A stretch of 6,544 bases of DNA from Dehalococcoidia bacterium (GTDB taxonomy: Bacteria > Chloroflexota > Dehalococcoidia > Lucifugimonadales > JAGWBF01): contig JAGWBF010000033.1 of NCBI GenBank assembly GCA_021296025.1, forward strand, positions 22,055 to 28,598. Reading direction: 5' to 3'. Position 1 is the first letter of the stretch, and each line of letters opens with the position of its first letter. Below the pieces are notes generated by a model. That model did no database searches and was not told where the DNA came from. It saw only the letters and a list, made by a program, of their open reading frames with translations. The position numbers and the translations under genes are program-made. Below, piece by piece: positions 1 to 6,012 of this stretch.

Positions 1-1361
1 GGCCTGTCCCGGTGGACCAGCTTGATGGCCACGGCTGCAGGCAGGCTCCAACCCATTCCCGCCGTGCCTCCGGGACAGAAGAATGTGCCCTCCTGCTGGG
101 ACTGGAAGAAGTGGCACATCCAGGTGCGGTTGTTCCCGGCGTCCAGGGCATACATGGTGGTCGGGTCCATGTTTTCCTGGAGCACCTTGACCAACCTCTG
201 GGGAAGCACGGGCGACGAGTCGGTGTCCAGGTTGGAGTCCTGATAGAACCCATTTCTCTCTTTTAGGCCCTGCAGGTCGGCTGCCCTCTGACGATGGACG
301 GTCTCTTTCCCCTGGATCGCCGGCTTGGACGCTTCCACGAGCTGGCTAAAGATGGCTGCAGCATCACCCACCAAGCCGATCTCAACGGGAAAAGTCCAGC
401 CCGTGTTGGCTGCCTCGATGTCGATCTGGATAAGCCTCTGCCGCAGGGGGTCAAACATGTTGGGACGCTCCCTGACGGTGTCCTGGGGAGTCAGCTTGGC
501 TCCTACCACCAGAACCGTATCGGCCTCCCCCACCGCCGCGTTGGCCGCCTGCTGCCCGTACACGCCCGCCATGCCAACGGCCAGCGGATGGGTCTCACTA
601 ATGGCGCTCTTCCCCTTGTAGCTGGTGGCTACGGGCATTCCCCACATCTCCGCCATCTGGCGCACCAAACCATGGGCACGGGCCATATGGACGCCATTCC
701 CCGCTACCATGAGGGGGCGCTTGGACGAAGCCAGAATCTCGATCACCCGCTGGATGTCCTGGTCCGACGCCTGGGGCACCGTCGTATTGAGATAGCCAGC
801 CGTGTGGTGAATGAAGGGCGGCGATTCCATATCTACTTCCCCGCCGATGGATGCGCTCCGCATCAGCACGCATGTCGGCCCCTGACGCCCCTGGGTGGCA
901 TGCTTGATGGCCAACTGGGTGCCGATAACCGCTTCCTTGGGGTTGGTAGCCAGGGTGGTGTACTTGGTCATGGACCGGAAAATGTTAAGGAGGTCAACGC
1001 TGCCGTACTCCCCTGCCCCCGACTGGTTGGCCGGATGCTGGGCGACGTTTCCGTCGGAGGTGTCAGTGAGGACGACCATGGGGGTGCTGCTCAAGTAGGC
1101 TTCCATGATGCCGAATGCTGCGTTGGAACCCATGAACAGGCCCTGGCCCATAATTGCCGCCGGTTTGCCCGTTGCTCTGCCGTATGCATCAGCCATGATG
1201 GCCGCCGCCTGCTCGTGCCTAGCCAGGACTGTCTGTATACGACCCTCCTGCCCAAACAGCGAGCCAAAAATCTGCCCTGTGCCTCCCCCGGGGATTCCAA
1301 ATACATGGTCCACGCCCCCTTCCTGCAAAGCTTGGACTATGTGTTCATGGGCACGTGCCAT
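1..1361 (-). CDS. Thiamine-diphosphate-dependent enzyme, acetolactate synthase-like (3' part outside window)
   Basis: The frame is open from an ATG at 1361-1359 to the left edge with no stop: 453 complete codons. The family usually has about 540-600 residues, so roughly 100 C-terminal residues are missing. The start is supported by AAGGAG about 4-5 nt upstream (around 1365-1371). The protein has the layout of the acetolactate synthase / benzoylformate decarboxylase superfamily: an N-terminal pyrimidine-binding domain (about 1-165) with GIPGGG at 22-27 and RHEQ at 48-51, whose Glu50 is the expected cofactor-activating glutamate; a central domain (about 185-330); and the beginning of the pyrophosphate-binding domain, with GTAGMGWSLPAA at 432-443. 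The GDG metal-binding motif should lie just beyond the edge. The usual SGPG and TGQ motifs are replaced (GQGLFMGSN, TDTSD), so acetolactate synthase activity should not be assumed. The substrate is unknown. The gene is divergent from korAB and has its own promoter. Confidence 0.9.
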   Translation of the reverse strand, partial: MARAHEHIVQALQEGGVDHVFGIPGGGTGQIFGSLFGQEGRIQTVLARHEQAAAIMADAYGRATGKPAAIMGQGLFMGSNAAFGIMEAYLSSTPMVVLTDTSDGNVAQHPANQSGAGEYGSVDLLNIFRSMTKYTTLATNPKEAVIGTQLAIKHATQGRQGPTCVLMRSASIGGEVDMESPPFIHHTAGYLNTTVPQASDQDIQRVIEILASSKRPLMVAGNGVHMARAHGLVRQMAEMWGMPVATSYKGKSAISETHPLAVGMAGVYGQQAANAAVGEADTVLVVGAKLTPQDTVRERPNMFDPLRQRLIQIDIEAANTGWTFPVEIGLVGDAAAIFSQLVEASKPAIQGKETVHRQRAADLQGLKERNGFYQDSNLDTDSSPVLPQRLVKVLQENMDPTTMYALDAGNNRTWMCHFFQSQQEGTFFCPGGTAGMGWSLPAAVAIKLVHRDR

Positions 1362-1445
1362 ATTTCTCCTTTCGTCGCTCACAGAGCAGGAACCGAATTT
1401 GCGGGGGCATTTCAAATACGAAATGAGGTGGGTAGGACTGACCCA

Positions 1446-1474
1446 ATACTAGTTTCGCTCCATTGTGGTGTCAA
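1446..1474 (-). promoter_or_regulatory. Sigma70-type promoter for the TPP-enzyme gene
   Basis: On the minus strand there is a perfect TTGACA (1474-1469), a 17-nt spacer and TAGTAT (1451-1446, four of six consensus positions). Transcription would start near 1439, giving a leader of about 78 nt before the ATG at 1361. The hexamers and spacing are seen directly; activity is inferred. Confidence 0.55.
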
Positions 1475-1491
1475 CACGAGAGCGGCCCACT

Positions 1492-1502
1492 CGGGGACCC
1501 CG
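1492..1502. other. Short GC palindrome between the divergent promoters
   Basis: CGGGGACCCCG is an 11-bp odd palindrome (GGGG-A-CCCC core) lying 18 bp upstream of the minus-strand -35 box and 76 bp upstream of the plus-strand -35 box. It could be half of an operator or simply chance in GC-rich DNA. No second copy was noticed nearby. Confidence 0.15.
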
Positions 1503-1578
1503 GAACTTCCATGGTTTCCATCAGTCCAATCGCCATCATTTTGCCTTTCAGCAGCGCCTTGCGCCTACTTCTTTTCCG

Positions 1579-1608
1579 TTGACAATCATATTTAGCCGAT
1601 GCTATATT
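1579..1608 (+). promoter_or_regulatory. Extended -10 sigma70-type promoter for korAB
   Basis: A perfect TTGACA at 1579-1584 and TATATT at 1603-1608 are separated by 18 nt. TG at 1600-1601, one base before the -10 hexamer, makes an extended -10 element (TGCTATATT). The hexamers lie in a locally AT-richer patch. Transcription should start near 1615, leaving a leader of nearly 200 nt before korA. This is the clearest promoter in the window. Confidence 0.65.
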
Positions 1609-1614
1609 TACCTA

Positions 1615-1813
1615 GCCAAGGCAATCCGAAATAACGCCGGCGTCAGTGGGAACACCCCCAAGCCGGACCAGAGACGTACGGAGCACCCCTTGAAACGTAG
1701 CAAGAAGGTCGGTGCGAATCAGGCTCCCCACCTCGGAGACCCGCCCACTAGTATTTTTCTTCGGTAGGGTTGCGCCTCGATAGGCGGGAGCAACAGCTTC
1801 AGGGAGGCAATGG
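1615..1813 (+). other. Long korA 5' leader with candidate RNA structure
   Basis: No gene was found between the predicted start site and korA. Visible pairings: AGTGGG (1645-1650) with CCCACT (1744-1749), which would enclose about 105 nt and is followed by a T-run at 1754-1758; GGAGC (1680-1684) with GCTCC (1723-1727); GCACC (1683-1687) with GGTGC (1711-1715); and GGCTCC (1722-1727) with GGAGACC (1735-1741, one bulged A). The second and fourth use the same bases and exclude each other, as in a switch. A further hairpin at 1769-1794 (GTTGC/GCAAC outer, GCCT/AGGC inner, CGAT loop) ends 7 nt before the Shine-Dalgarno GGGAGG (1802-1807). I do not recognise a known riboswitch class, and short GC-rich pairings also arise by chance. 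Confidence 0.35.
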
Positions 1814-3514
1814 ATGCAGACTCGGGACTTTGTAGTGCGGTTTGCGGGAGAAGGAGGCCAGGGAGTCGTCACAGCCGCTGAAATGCTGGCACGGGCCGCA
1901 TCTTCGGTGGGCTACCATGTCCAGACTTTTGCTACTTTCCCTTCCCAGATCATGGGAGGTCCTACCTGGACCCAGACCCGGATTTCCACGTCCCCGGTGC
2001 TGAGCCCCGGAGACGATCTGGATGTTCTGGTTGCCCTAAATCACGAAGCTTATCAGGGCCATAATGAAGAGGTACGAAGCGGGGGAGTGATACTTCACGA
2101 TTCCGAATTCGAGAGCCCCGATGACGAACGAGCCATCGGGGTTCCTTTTGATGAGCTTGCAAAGCAGGCCGGGGAAGCGCGATCAGCCAACATGGTCATA
2201 ATCGGTGCGCTGGCCCACCTGGTGGATATGCCCCTCGCCTTCTTCGAAGATTTCGTCCAGAAAAGGTTCGCAGGCCGAGAGGGGATAATCGCGGCAAACG
2301 TCGCCGCTCTCAGGCTCGGATATGAGCATGCTTCGGACAGCGAGGTCCAGATCGGCCAGCTGGAGCCTCCCGTCAAGCCTGAGGGAGAACAGCTGCTGAT
2401 CAAGGGCAACGAAGCCCTTTCCATGGGCGCAATTGCCGCGGGGCTGGACTTCTACGTGGGCTACCCCATTTCACCCGCCACGCCGGTACTGCTGTTTATG
2501 GAACGCAACCTGGTTGGCCCCGGCAAGTTCGCCTACCAGGTAAGCTCCGAGATCGAGTCCATTGCAGGCCTGCTGGGAGCGGGATTTGCAGGCAAGAAAG
2601 CCATGACCGCCACGTCTGGCCCAGGGCTATCCCTGATGAGCGAAGGTATCGGGCTGTCCTGGATCGCGGAGATTCCCCTGCTCGTGATTGATGTACAACG
2701 GGGAGGCCCGGCGACGGGGCTTCCCACCAAGACGGAACAGTCGGACCTACAGGCTGCCCTGCATCCAGCCCACGGCGATGTCAGCATACCCGTCATCGCG
2801 CCGGGAACAGTGGAGGAGTGCTTCTACGGAGGCGTGATGGCCCTGAACTGGAGCGAGCGCTACCAGGGGCCTGTCATCCTTCTTAGCGAGATGTCCCTGG
2901 CCGAAAAGGCCCAGAACATACCCAAGCCCGATTTGGGACAGGTGGTTAGTGAGAGCCGTGAGGTTTACACCGGCACCAATGGGTATCTGCGCTACGACGG
3001 CTGGGAGCTTTCCCCGATGCCCATTCCAGGTGGGCCGGGCGCTTACGTCGCCAACGGCAGCGAGCATGACGCCATGGGGGACACAACCCACCTGCCCGAG
3101 CGGCACGTACAGATGACCGAACGCCGATTCAGCAAGCTCAAGCTGCTGGAGGATGGTCCTTTCGAGCGGGTGAATGGCGACGAGCCCATAGCACTCATGA
3201 CATGGGGCGGCTCCAAGGGGCCCTCCATAGAAGCCTATGAAGACCTAATCACTGAAGGCCACAAGCTGGCTTGGTACTACACCATGTGTCTCAATCCCCT
3301 TCCTCCGGCACTCCTTGAAGAGCTGCGGAGCAAGGACTTGGTAATTGTTCCGGAGCTGAACTACCAGGGCCAGTTCAGCAGCTACCTGCGCTCCCTGAGC
3401 GTTAAAGCCGAATCCATCACCCAGTTCACCGGGCTTCCCTTCAAGGTGAGGGAGCTAAAGAAGCGAATCATAGCCCTGGCTGAAGCTTGCAAAGGAGGCA
3501 AGGTCGCGGCATGA
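1814..3514 (+). CDS. korA: 2-oxoacid:ferredoxin oxidoreductase, fused gamma/alpha subunit
   Basis: The 566-residue product joins a gamma domain (about 1-185; GEGGQG at 12-17, SQIMGGP near 44-50) to an alpha domain (about 195-560). The alpha part has YPISPATP from Tyr217, SSEIES at 244-249 and ATSGPG at 266-271, all typical of the cofactor pyrimidine-binding half of pyruvate/2-oxoglutarate ferredoxin oxidoreductases. A C-terminal transketolase-like domain follows (about 455-530). With KorB it should oxidatively decarboxylate a 2-oxoacid, transferring acyl to CoA and electrons to ferredoxin in the cytoplasm. The fusion and the absence of a separate ferredoxin-like delta subunit match two-subunit KorAB enzymes, where 2-oxoglutarate is the usual substrate; this specificity is inferred. 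GGGAGG at 1802-1807 lies 6 nt before this ATG. A nearer ATG at 1810 is in another frame and gives only about 23 codons. Confidence 0.93.
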   Translation: MQTRDFVVRFAGEGGQGVVTAAEMLARAASSVGYHVQTFATFPSQIMGGPTWTQTRISTSPVLSPGDDLDVLVALNHEAYQGHNEEVRSGGVILHDSEFESPDDERAIGVPFDELAKQAGEARSANMVIIGALAHLVDMPLAFFEDFVQKRFAGREGIIAANVAALRLGYEHASDSEVQIGQLEPPVKPEGEQLLIKGNEALSMGAIAAGLDFYVGYPISPATPVLLFMERNLVGPGKFAYQVSSEIESIAGLLGAGFAGKKAMTATSGPGLSLMSEGIGLSWIAEIPLLVIDVQRGGPATGLPTKTEQSDLQAALHPAHGDVSIPVIAPGTVEECFYGGVMALNWSERYQGPVILLSEMSLAEKAQNIPKPDLGQVVSESREVYTGTNGYLRYDGWELSPMPIPGGPGAYVANGSEHDAMGDTTHLPERHVQMTERRFSKLKLLEDGPFERVNGDEPIALMTWGGSKGPSIEAYEDLITEGHKLAWYYTMCLNPLPPALLEELRSKDLVIVPELNYQGQFSSYLRSLSVKAESITQFTGLPFKVRELKKRIIALAEACKGGKVAA

Positions 3515-4377
3515 CCACGAAGAACCCCGAGTACGACTTCAAATGGTGTCCCGGATGCGGCGACTTTGGTGTGCGCCGAGCGTTGGAGTTTGCCATGGCT
3601 GAAAGGATCCAAAAGACCGGGTCAGCCATGGAAAGCAACGTGGTCGTCGCCGGAATAGGCTGCTCCGGCAACTTGGTCCACCTGCTGGAAGGTCCTCAGC
3701 CCTTTGGATTCCATGGAATCCATGGACGCTCGCTGCCCATCGCCATGGGCACCAAGATGGCCCGCCCCGACTTGAACGTGGTGGTTGTGGCAGGCGACGG
3801 GGACTTCCTGAGCATCGGCGGAGAGCACATTGGCCCCCAGGCCGCCCGGAACCTGAACATCTGCGCAGTGGTCATGGACAACGGGGTGTACGGCCTGACC
3901 AAGGGTCAGAGCTCCCCCACAACTGAGTTGGGGACGAACACCAGCTCCACCCCCTATGGCAAGATCGAAGAGTCTATCAACCCCCTAGAGCTGTATCTGA
4001 CCTTGGGTGTGTCCTTTATCGCTTCGGGCTTCTCGGGCCAGCCCAGGCCCCTTGCAAAGCTGATAGCCCAGGGAATGGACCATCCGGGGTTCTCCATCGT
4101 GCACGTCCAGTCCCCCTGCACCACCTACAACGACACCTACGAGATCATCAAGGGCAACTCGAAGAAAGGTATCGAACCTTCCATTTGGGAACTGCCCGAG
4201 GACCATGATGCCTCGGACAAGCAGGCAGCCTACGGTGTCGTCAGGTCAGGCGGACTACCCATCGGAGTGGTCTATCAGCAAGAGGGCAGACCAACCCTGG
4301 ATGACCGCCAAGCCGACCTGCGAGAGAAGGCGCCCCTCAAGTCGGCCCAAGAGCTGCTGGACGCCTTCCAACTCTAG
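3511..4377 (+). CDS. korB: 2-oxoacid:ferredoxin oxidoreductase, beta subunit
   Basis: The 288-residue product is the TPP- and iron-sulphur-binding beta subunit. Cys13 and Cys16 (WCPGCGD), Cys51 (GIGCSG) and Cys203 (QSPC) fit the four ligands of the single [4Fe-4S] cluster. GDGD at 95-98 and the NGVYGLTKGQ segment at 124-133 form the diphosphate/metal-binding motif; HGR at 71-73 is also family-typical. No ferredoxin domain is fused. The chosen ATG overlaps the korA stop as ATGA (3511-3514), with AAAGGAGG at 3491-3498 inside korA about 12 nt upstream, so translation is probably coupled. An in-frame TTG at 3487 would add 8 residues but lies before the Shine-Dalgarno and is less likely. Its partner is the upstream korA product; the same promoter at 1579-1608 should serve both. 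Confidence 0.94.
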   Translation: MTTKNPEYDFKWCPGCGDFGVRRALEFAMAERIQKTGSAMESNVVVAGIGCSGNLVHLLEGPQPFGFHGIHGRSLPIAMGTKMARPDLNVVVVAGDGDFLSIGGEHIGPQAARNLNICAVVMDNGVYGLTKGQSSPTTELGTNTSSTPYGKIEESINPLELYLTLGVSFIASGFSGQPRPLAKLIAQGMDHPGFSIVHVQSPCTTYNDTYEIIKGNSKKGIEPSIWELPEDHDASDKQAAYGVVRSGGLPIGVVYQQEGRPTLDDRQADLREKAPLKSAQELLDAFQL

Positions 4378-4432
4378 GGCTAGGTCTACACTACCCGGCG
4401 ATGGTCATGTTCGGCCTAGTCGTTTACGTGTA

Positions 4433-4500
4433 GCAAAGCAGGCCTGACGCATCTCCACTGGTGACTAGCCACCCCGCCTGCCCCTGGATTCCTGCTTTGC
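4433..4500. terminator. Inverted repeat in the convergent korB/ccmE gap, possible transcription end
   Basis: GCAAAGCAGG (4433-4442) and CCTGCTTTGC (4491-4500) are perfect 10-bp inverted copies 48 bp apart. Inside them, GGTG (4460-4463) and CACC (4470-4473) can form a small hairpin. The repeat lies 55 bp after the korB stop and 15 bp after the ccmE stop, where transcripts from both sides meet. Neither side has a U-tract, so it is not a classical intrinsic terminator; it may instead stabilise 3' ends or be an unrelated site. The rest of the gap (4378-4515) holds no supported gene. Confidence 0.35.
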
Positions 4501-4515
4501 CCGGGAATATCTCTA

Positions 4516-4974
4516 TCAAACTTCCTGGGACAAGGCCTCATACTTGGACGGGCACTTCACCACCACACTGTCCACGTGAAACCCGCTGCCGGGGCTGTAC
4601 TTGCCTTCCAGAACGATCTCCGAGTCAACGTTGAAGAATAGGTCGGGTACAACGCCCAAATACGAAGCGTTCAGTACCTGGCCTTCGTTGGCGATCTGGA
4701 AATTCGCCAAGGTCGTGCCCTGCTCCCGTTGGAAGGAGTCGGGTACCAGCGAGCCTACCACCCTGACGCTACGTCCATCCTGGCTCTCCGAGTTGGCCAG
4801 GAACTCATCCACGGTCAGGTAGTAACGTGTGCTGCCAGGAAAAGCCTGGCTGATGAGGAAGCCCAAGGTTAGGGCCATCACTATGCCAACCAGCAGCAGC
4901 CTTACTTTATTATTGGAAATCCAGCTGGACCCATCTGTGTCGCCATCCAGCTGTTCTCGGTCCTGTTCCGACAT
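4516..4974 (-). CDS. ccmE: Cytochrome c maturation haem chaperone CcmE, Cys-type
   Basis: The 152-residue product has a short charged cytoplasmic N-terminus, one membrane segment (about 24-44) and an extracytoplasmic OB-fold domain (about 48-140) with the CcmE pattern YYLTVDEFL, RVVGSLVPDS, ASYLGVVPDLF and the EGKY strand. CcmE receives haem from the CcmABCD complex, carries it covalently and passes it to the cytochrome c haem lyase. The classical haem-attaching His-x-x-x-Tyr is here Cys141-Pro-Ser-Lys-Tyr145 (codons 4554-4540), and the protein ends 7 residues later without the usual longer tail. Cys-x-x-x-Tyr CcmE proteins are known from Desulfovibrio and archaea. ATG at 4974 is preferred, with AAAGAG about 8 nt upstream; an in-frame TTG at 4980 would leave only 2 nt spacing. 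It is the last ccm gene seen, 73 bp after ccmD. Confidence 0.9.
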   Translation of the reverse strand: MSEQDREQLDGDTDGSSWISNNKVRLLLVGIVMALTLGFLISQAFPGSTRYYLTVDEFLANSESQDGRSVRVVGSLVPDSFQREQGTTLANFQIANEGQVLNASYLGVVPDLFFNVDSEIVLEGKYSPGSGFHVDSVVVKCPSKYEALSQEV

Positions 4975-5021
4975 CGCCAAAACTCTTTAGAAGTTCCTTT
5001 CCGGTTTCTTCCGTTGTTTAG

Positions 5022-5051
5022 ACTATACGGGGAGCAGTTGTAGTTTTTCAA
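5022..5051 (-). promoter_or_regulatory. Possible internal promoter for ccmE
   Basis: On the minus strand TTGAAA (5051-5046) and TATAGT (5027-5022) are separated by 18 nt. The -35 box overlaps the ccmD stop codon. Transcription would begin near 5015, about 40 nt before the ccmE ATG. The 73-bp ccmD-ccmE gap, unusually wide for this cluster, leaves room for it. The match is reasonable but unproven. Confidence 0.4.
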
Positions 5052-5221
5052 CCGCTGCTTGACGAAGAATCCTCATCAACCGATTTCATGGCAGCCCTCA
5101 GGTCCTTTATCTCCCGTTCCAGGTCCCTTTGACGCCGGGAGACGTAAAAGACGTAGGCAAAAAACAGGACCCAGGTTACCGAGTACACCGCAAACAAGTA
5201 GGGCAGGTTCTCCGAAGGCAT
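5048..5221 (-). CDS. ccmD: Small membrane protein CcmD
   Basis: This is a 57-residue ORF, small enough to be missed by length cut-offs. The ATG at 5221-5219 has a near-ideal AAAGGAGG (5235-5228) 6 nt upstream. The product has a short N-terminus (MPSENLPYLF), one membrane helix (about 8-27, rich in Val, Tyr, Phe), then a basic/acidic amphipathic stretch RRQRDLEREIKDLR (29-42) and a Ser-rich acidic tail. This is the CcmD pattern: a single-pass protein that binds CcmC/CcmE and helps release haem-loaded CcmE from the CcmABC complex. Position between ccmC (12 bp upstream, the Shine-Dalgarno touching its stop codon) and ccmE supports the call; sequence alone would be weak, since the family is short and poorly conserved. 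Confidence 0.88.
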   Translation of the reverse strand: MPSENLPYLFAVYSVTWVLFFAYVFYVSRRQRDLEREIKDLRAAMKSVDEDSSSSSG

Positions 5222-5233
5222 ATCCGTCCTCCT

Positions 5234-5953
5234 TTATAATCGCCGGCGCCCAAGACCGGCGCCTAATGTATACTTTGCTCTTCTCAGGGTATCTTCCATT
5301 GACCTGACCGACATCCTCTCTTTGACCAGGTAGGAAAATAAGAGGGTGAAGACCAGAGCAGTAAACAACATCACCCATCTCATGGTGGGGTCCAGGCTCC
5401 CGGTGTCGGCCAGAGGACCCGAAACCACCTCGGGGTGGAGTCCCCGCCACCAGTTGGCGGCGAAATAGATTATGGGTACGTCGATGAACCCAATAATGCC
5501 GAGAACGGCCGAAAAGCGGGCAGCCTGGTTGGGATTGGAAGCGAAACTGCGCAGCATTAGATATGCCACATATATCAGCCAGAGTATAAGCATGGTGGTC
5601 AGCCGGGGTTCCCAGGTCCACCACCGGTCCCATATTCCCTTCCCCCATAGGGACCCCGTGATCAGCACCAGGCTGGCAAACACGAAGCCCACCTCGGCGG
5701 CCGAGTGGGCAAGGGCATCCCAGCGGGAGTCCCTCCTCCACAGATAGACCAGGCTGGCCACAAAGATCACCGCGAAGGCTATCAAAGATACCCAGGCAAT
5801 TCCCACGTGAAAGTACAGGATGCGCTGGAGATTGAATCGATGGTCGGCCGTCGCGACCGGGGCATGGATGAAGATCAGGTACAAATCCAGGACCATCAAA
5901 GCCGCCACTAAGGGCAGGAAAGCCCCGCCCGCCAGACGTCCGATCATTTTCAT
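5234..5953 (-). CDS. ccmC: Haem-handling membrane protein CcmC
   Basis: The 239-residue product has about six membrane helices (near 10-29, 47-70, 84-103, 118-136, 147-167 and 192-211). It carries the tryptophan-rich WWD signature of haem-handling proteins at 108-118 (WDRWWTWEPRL), between helices 3 and 4 and facing outside. His49 (YFHVG) and His173 (GLHPE) occupy the places of the two axial haem ligands in CcmC. It presents haem to CcmE with CcmA, CcmB and CcmD. Length matches CcmC rather than the much longer CcmF. A Glu replaces the Asp often seen after the last Trp of the motif. The ATG at 5953 has AAGGGG about 5 nt upstream; a second in-frame ATG at 5947 is spaced less well. The gene follows ccmB by 59 bp and precedes ccmD by 12 bp. 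Confidence 0.95.
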   Translation of the reverse strand: MKMIGRLAGGAFLPLVAALMVLDLYLIFIHAPVATADHRFNLQRILYFHVGIAWVSLIAFAVIFVASLVYLWRRDSRWDALAHSAAEVGFVFASLVLITGSLWGKGIWDRWWTWEPRLTTMLILWLIYVAYLMLRSFASNPNQAARFSAVLGIIGFIDVPIIYFAANWWRGLHPEVVSGPLADTGSLDPTMRWVMLFTALVFTLLFSYLVKERMSVRSMEDTLRRAKYTLGAGLGRRRL

Positions 5954-6009
5954 GACAACCCCTTACGCTCCTTCACTAAGCAGTCCAGCGCATCCCTTTG
6001 CATCACCAT
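5950..6009 (-). CDS. Possible 19-codon ORF between ccmB and ccmC
   Basis: An ATG at 6009-6007, preceded by GAGGAG about 6 nt upstream (inside the ccmB 3' end), opens a 19-residue reading frame (MVMQRDALDCLVKERKGLS) whose TGA overlaps the ccmC ATG as ATGA (5953-5950). The frame nearly fills the 59-bp gap and could carry ribosomes from ccmB to ccmC. The peptide is charged, not membrane-like, and resembles nothing I know. Such short frames also arise by chance; ccmC has its own Shine-Dalgarno. If used, it is more likely a coupling device than a functional peptide. Confidence 0.25.
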   Translation of the reverse strand: MVMQRDALDCLVKERKGLS

Positions 6010-6012
6010 GAT

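Noticed and set aside
294..1595. Long open frame of 433 codons on the plus strand opposite the TPP enzyme gene
   Set aside because: It is antisense to a clearly recognisable TPP-enzyme coding sequence, shows no domain logic, and runs through the minus-strand promoter region. It is an open shadow produced by GC-rich codon use.
1620..1650. Stretch ATAACGCCGGCGT resembling the 3' half of a TPP riboswitch
   Set aside because: No CTGAGA element or matching 5' half lies upstream; the sequence before it is the promoter itself.
1707..1734. T-arm-like GGTGCGAATC suggesting a tRNA
   Set aside because: No cloverleaf, anticodon arm or acceptor stem of correct length could be built around it.
1680..1750. 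Resemblance of GGTGCGAATC and GGAGACCCGCC to cobalamin riboswitch segments
   Set aside because: The central CCGC-ACTG core and the 5' part of that aptamer are absent, and the two segments are only 15 nt apart. Treated as chance similarity, although an Rfam search would settle it.
1810..1881. ATG at 1810 with a very close ribosome site
   Set aside because: It opens only a 23-codon frame out of phase with korA and is just 2 nt from GGGAGG, too near for good initiation.
3487..3510. Alternative upstream TTG start for korB
   Set aside because: The extra 8 residues encode the Shine-Dalgarno itself and are not family-like; the ATG at 3511 has ATGA coupling to korA and gives the normal N-terminus.
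5076..5741. 221-codon minus-strand frame overlapping ccmC and ccmD
   Set aside because: It is out of frame with two well-supported ccm genes and has a low-complexity Gly/Pro/Arg-rich composition without membrane segments.
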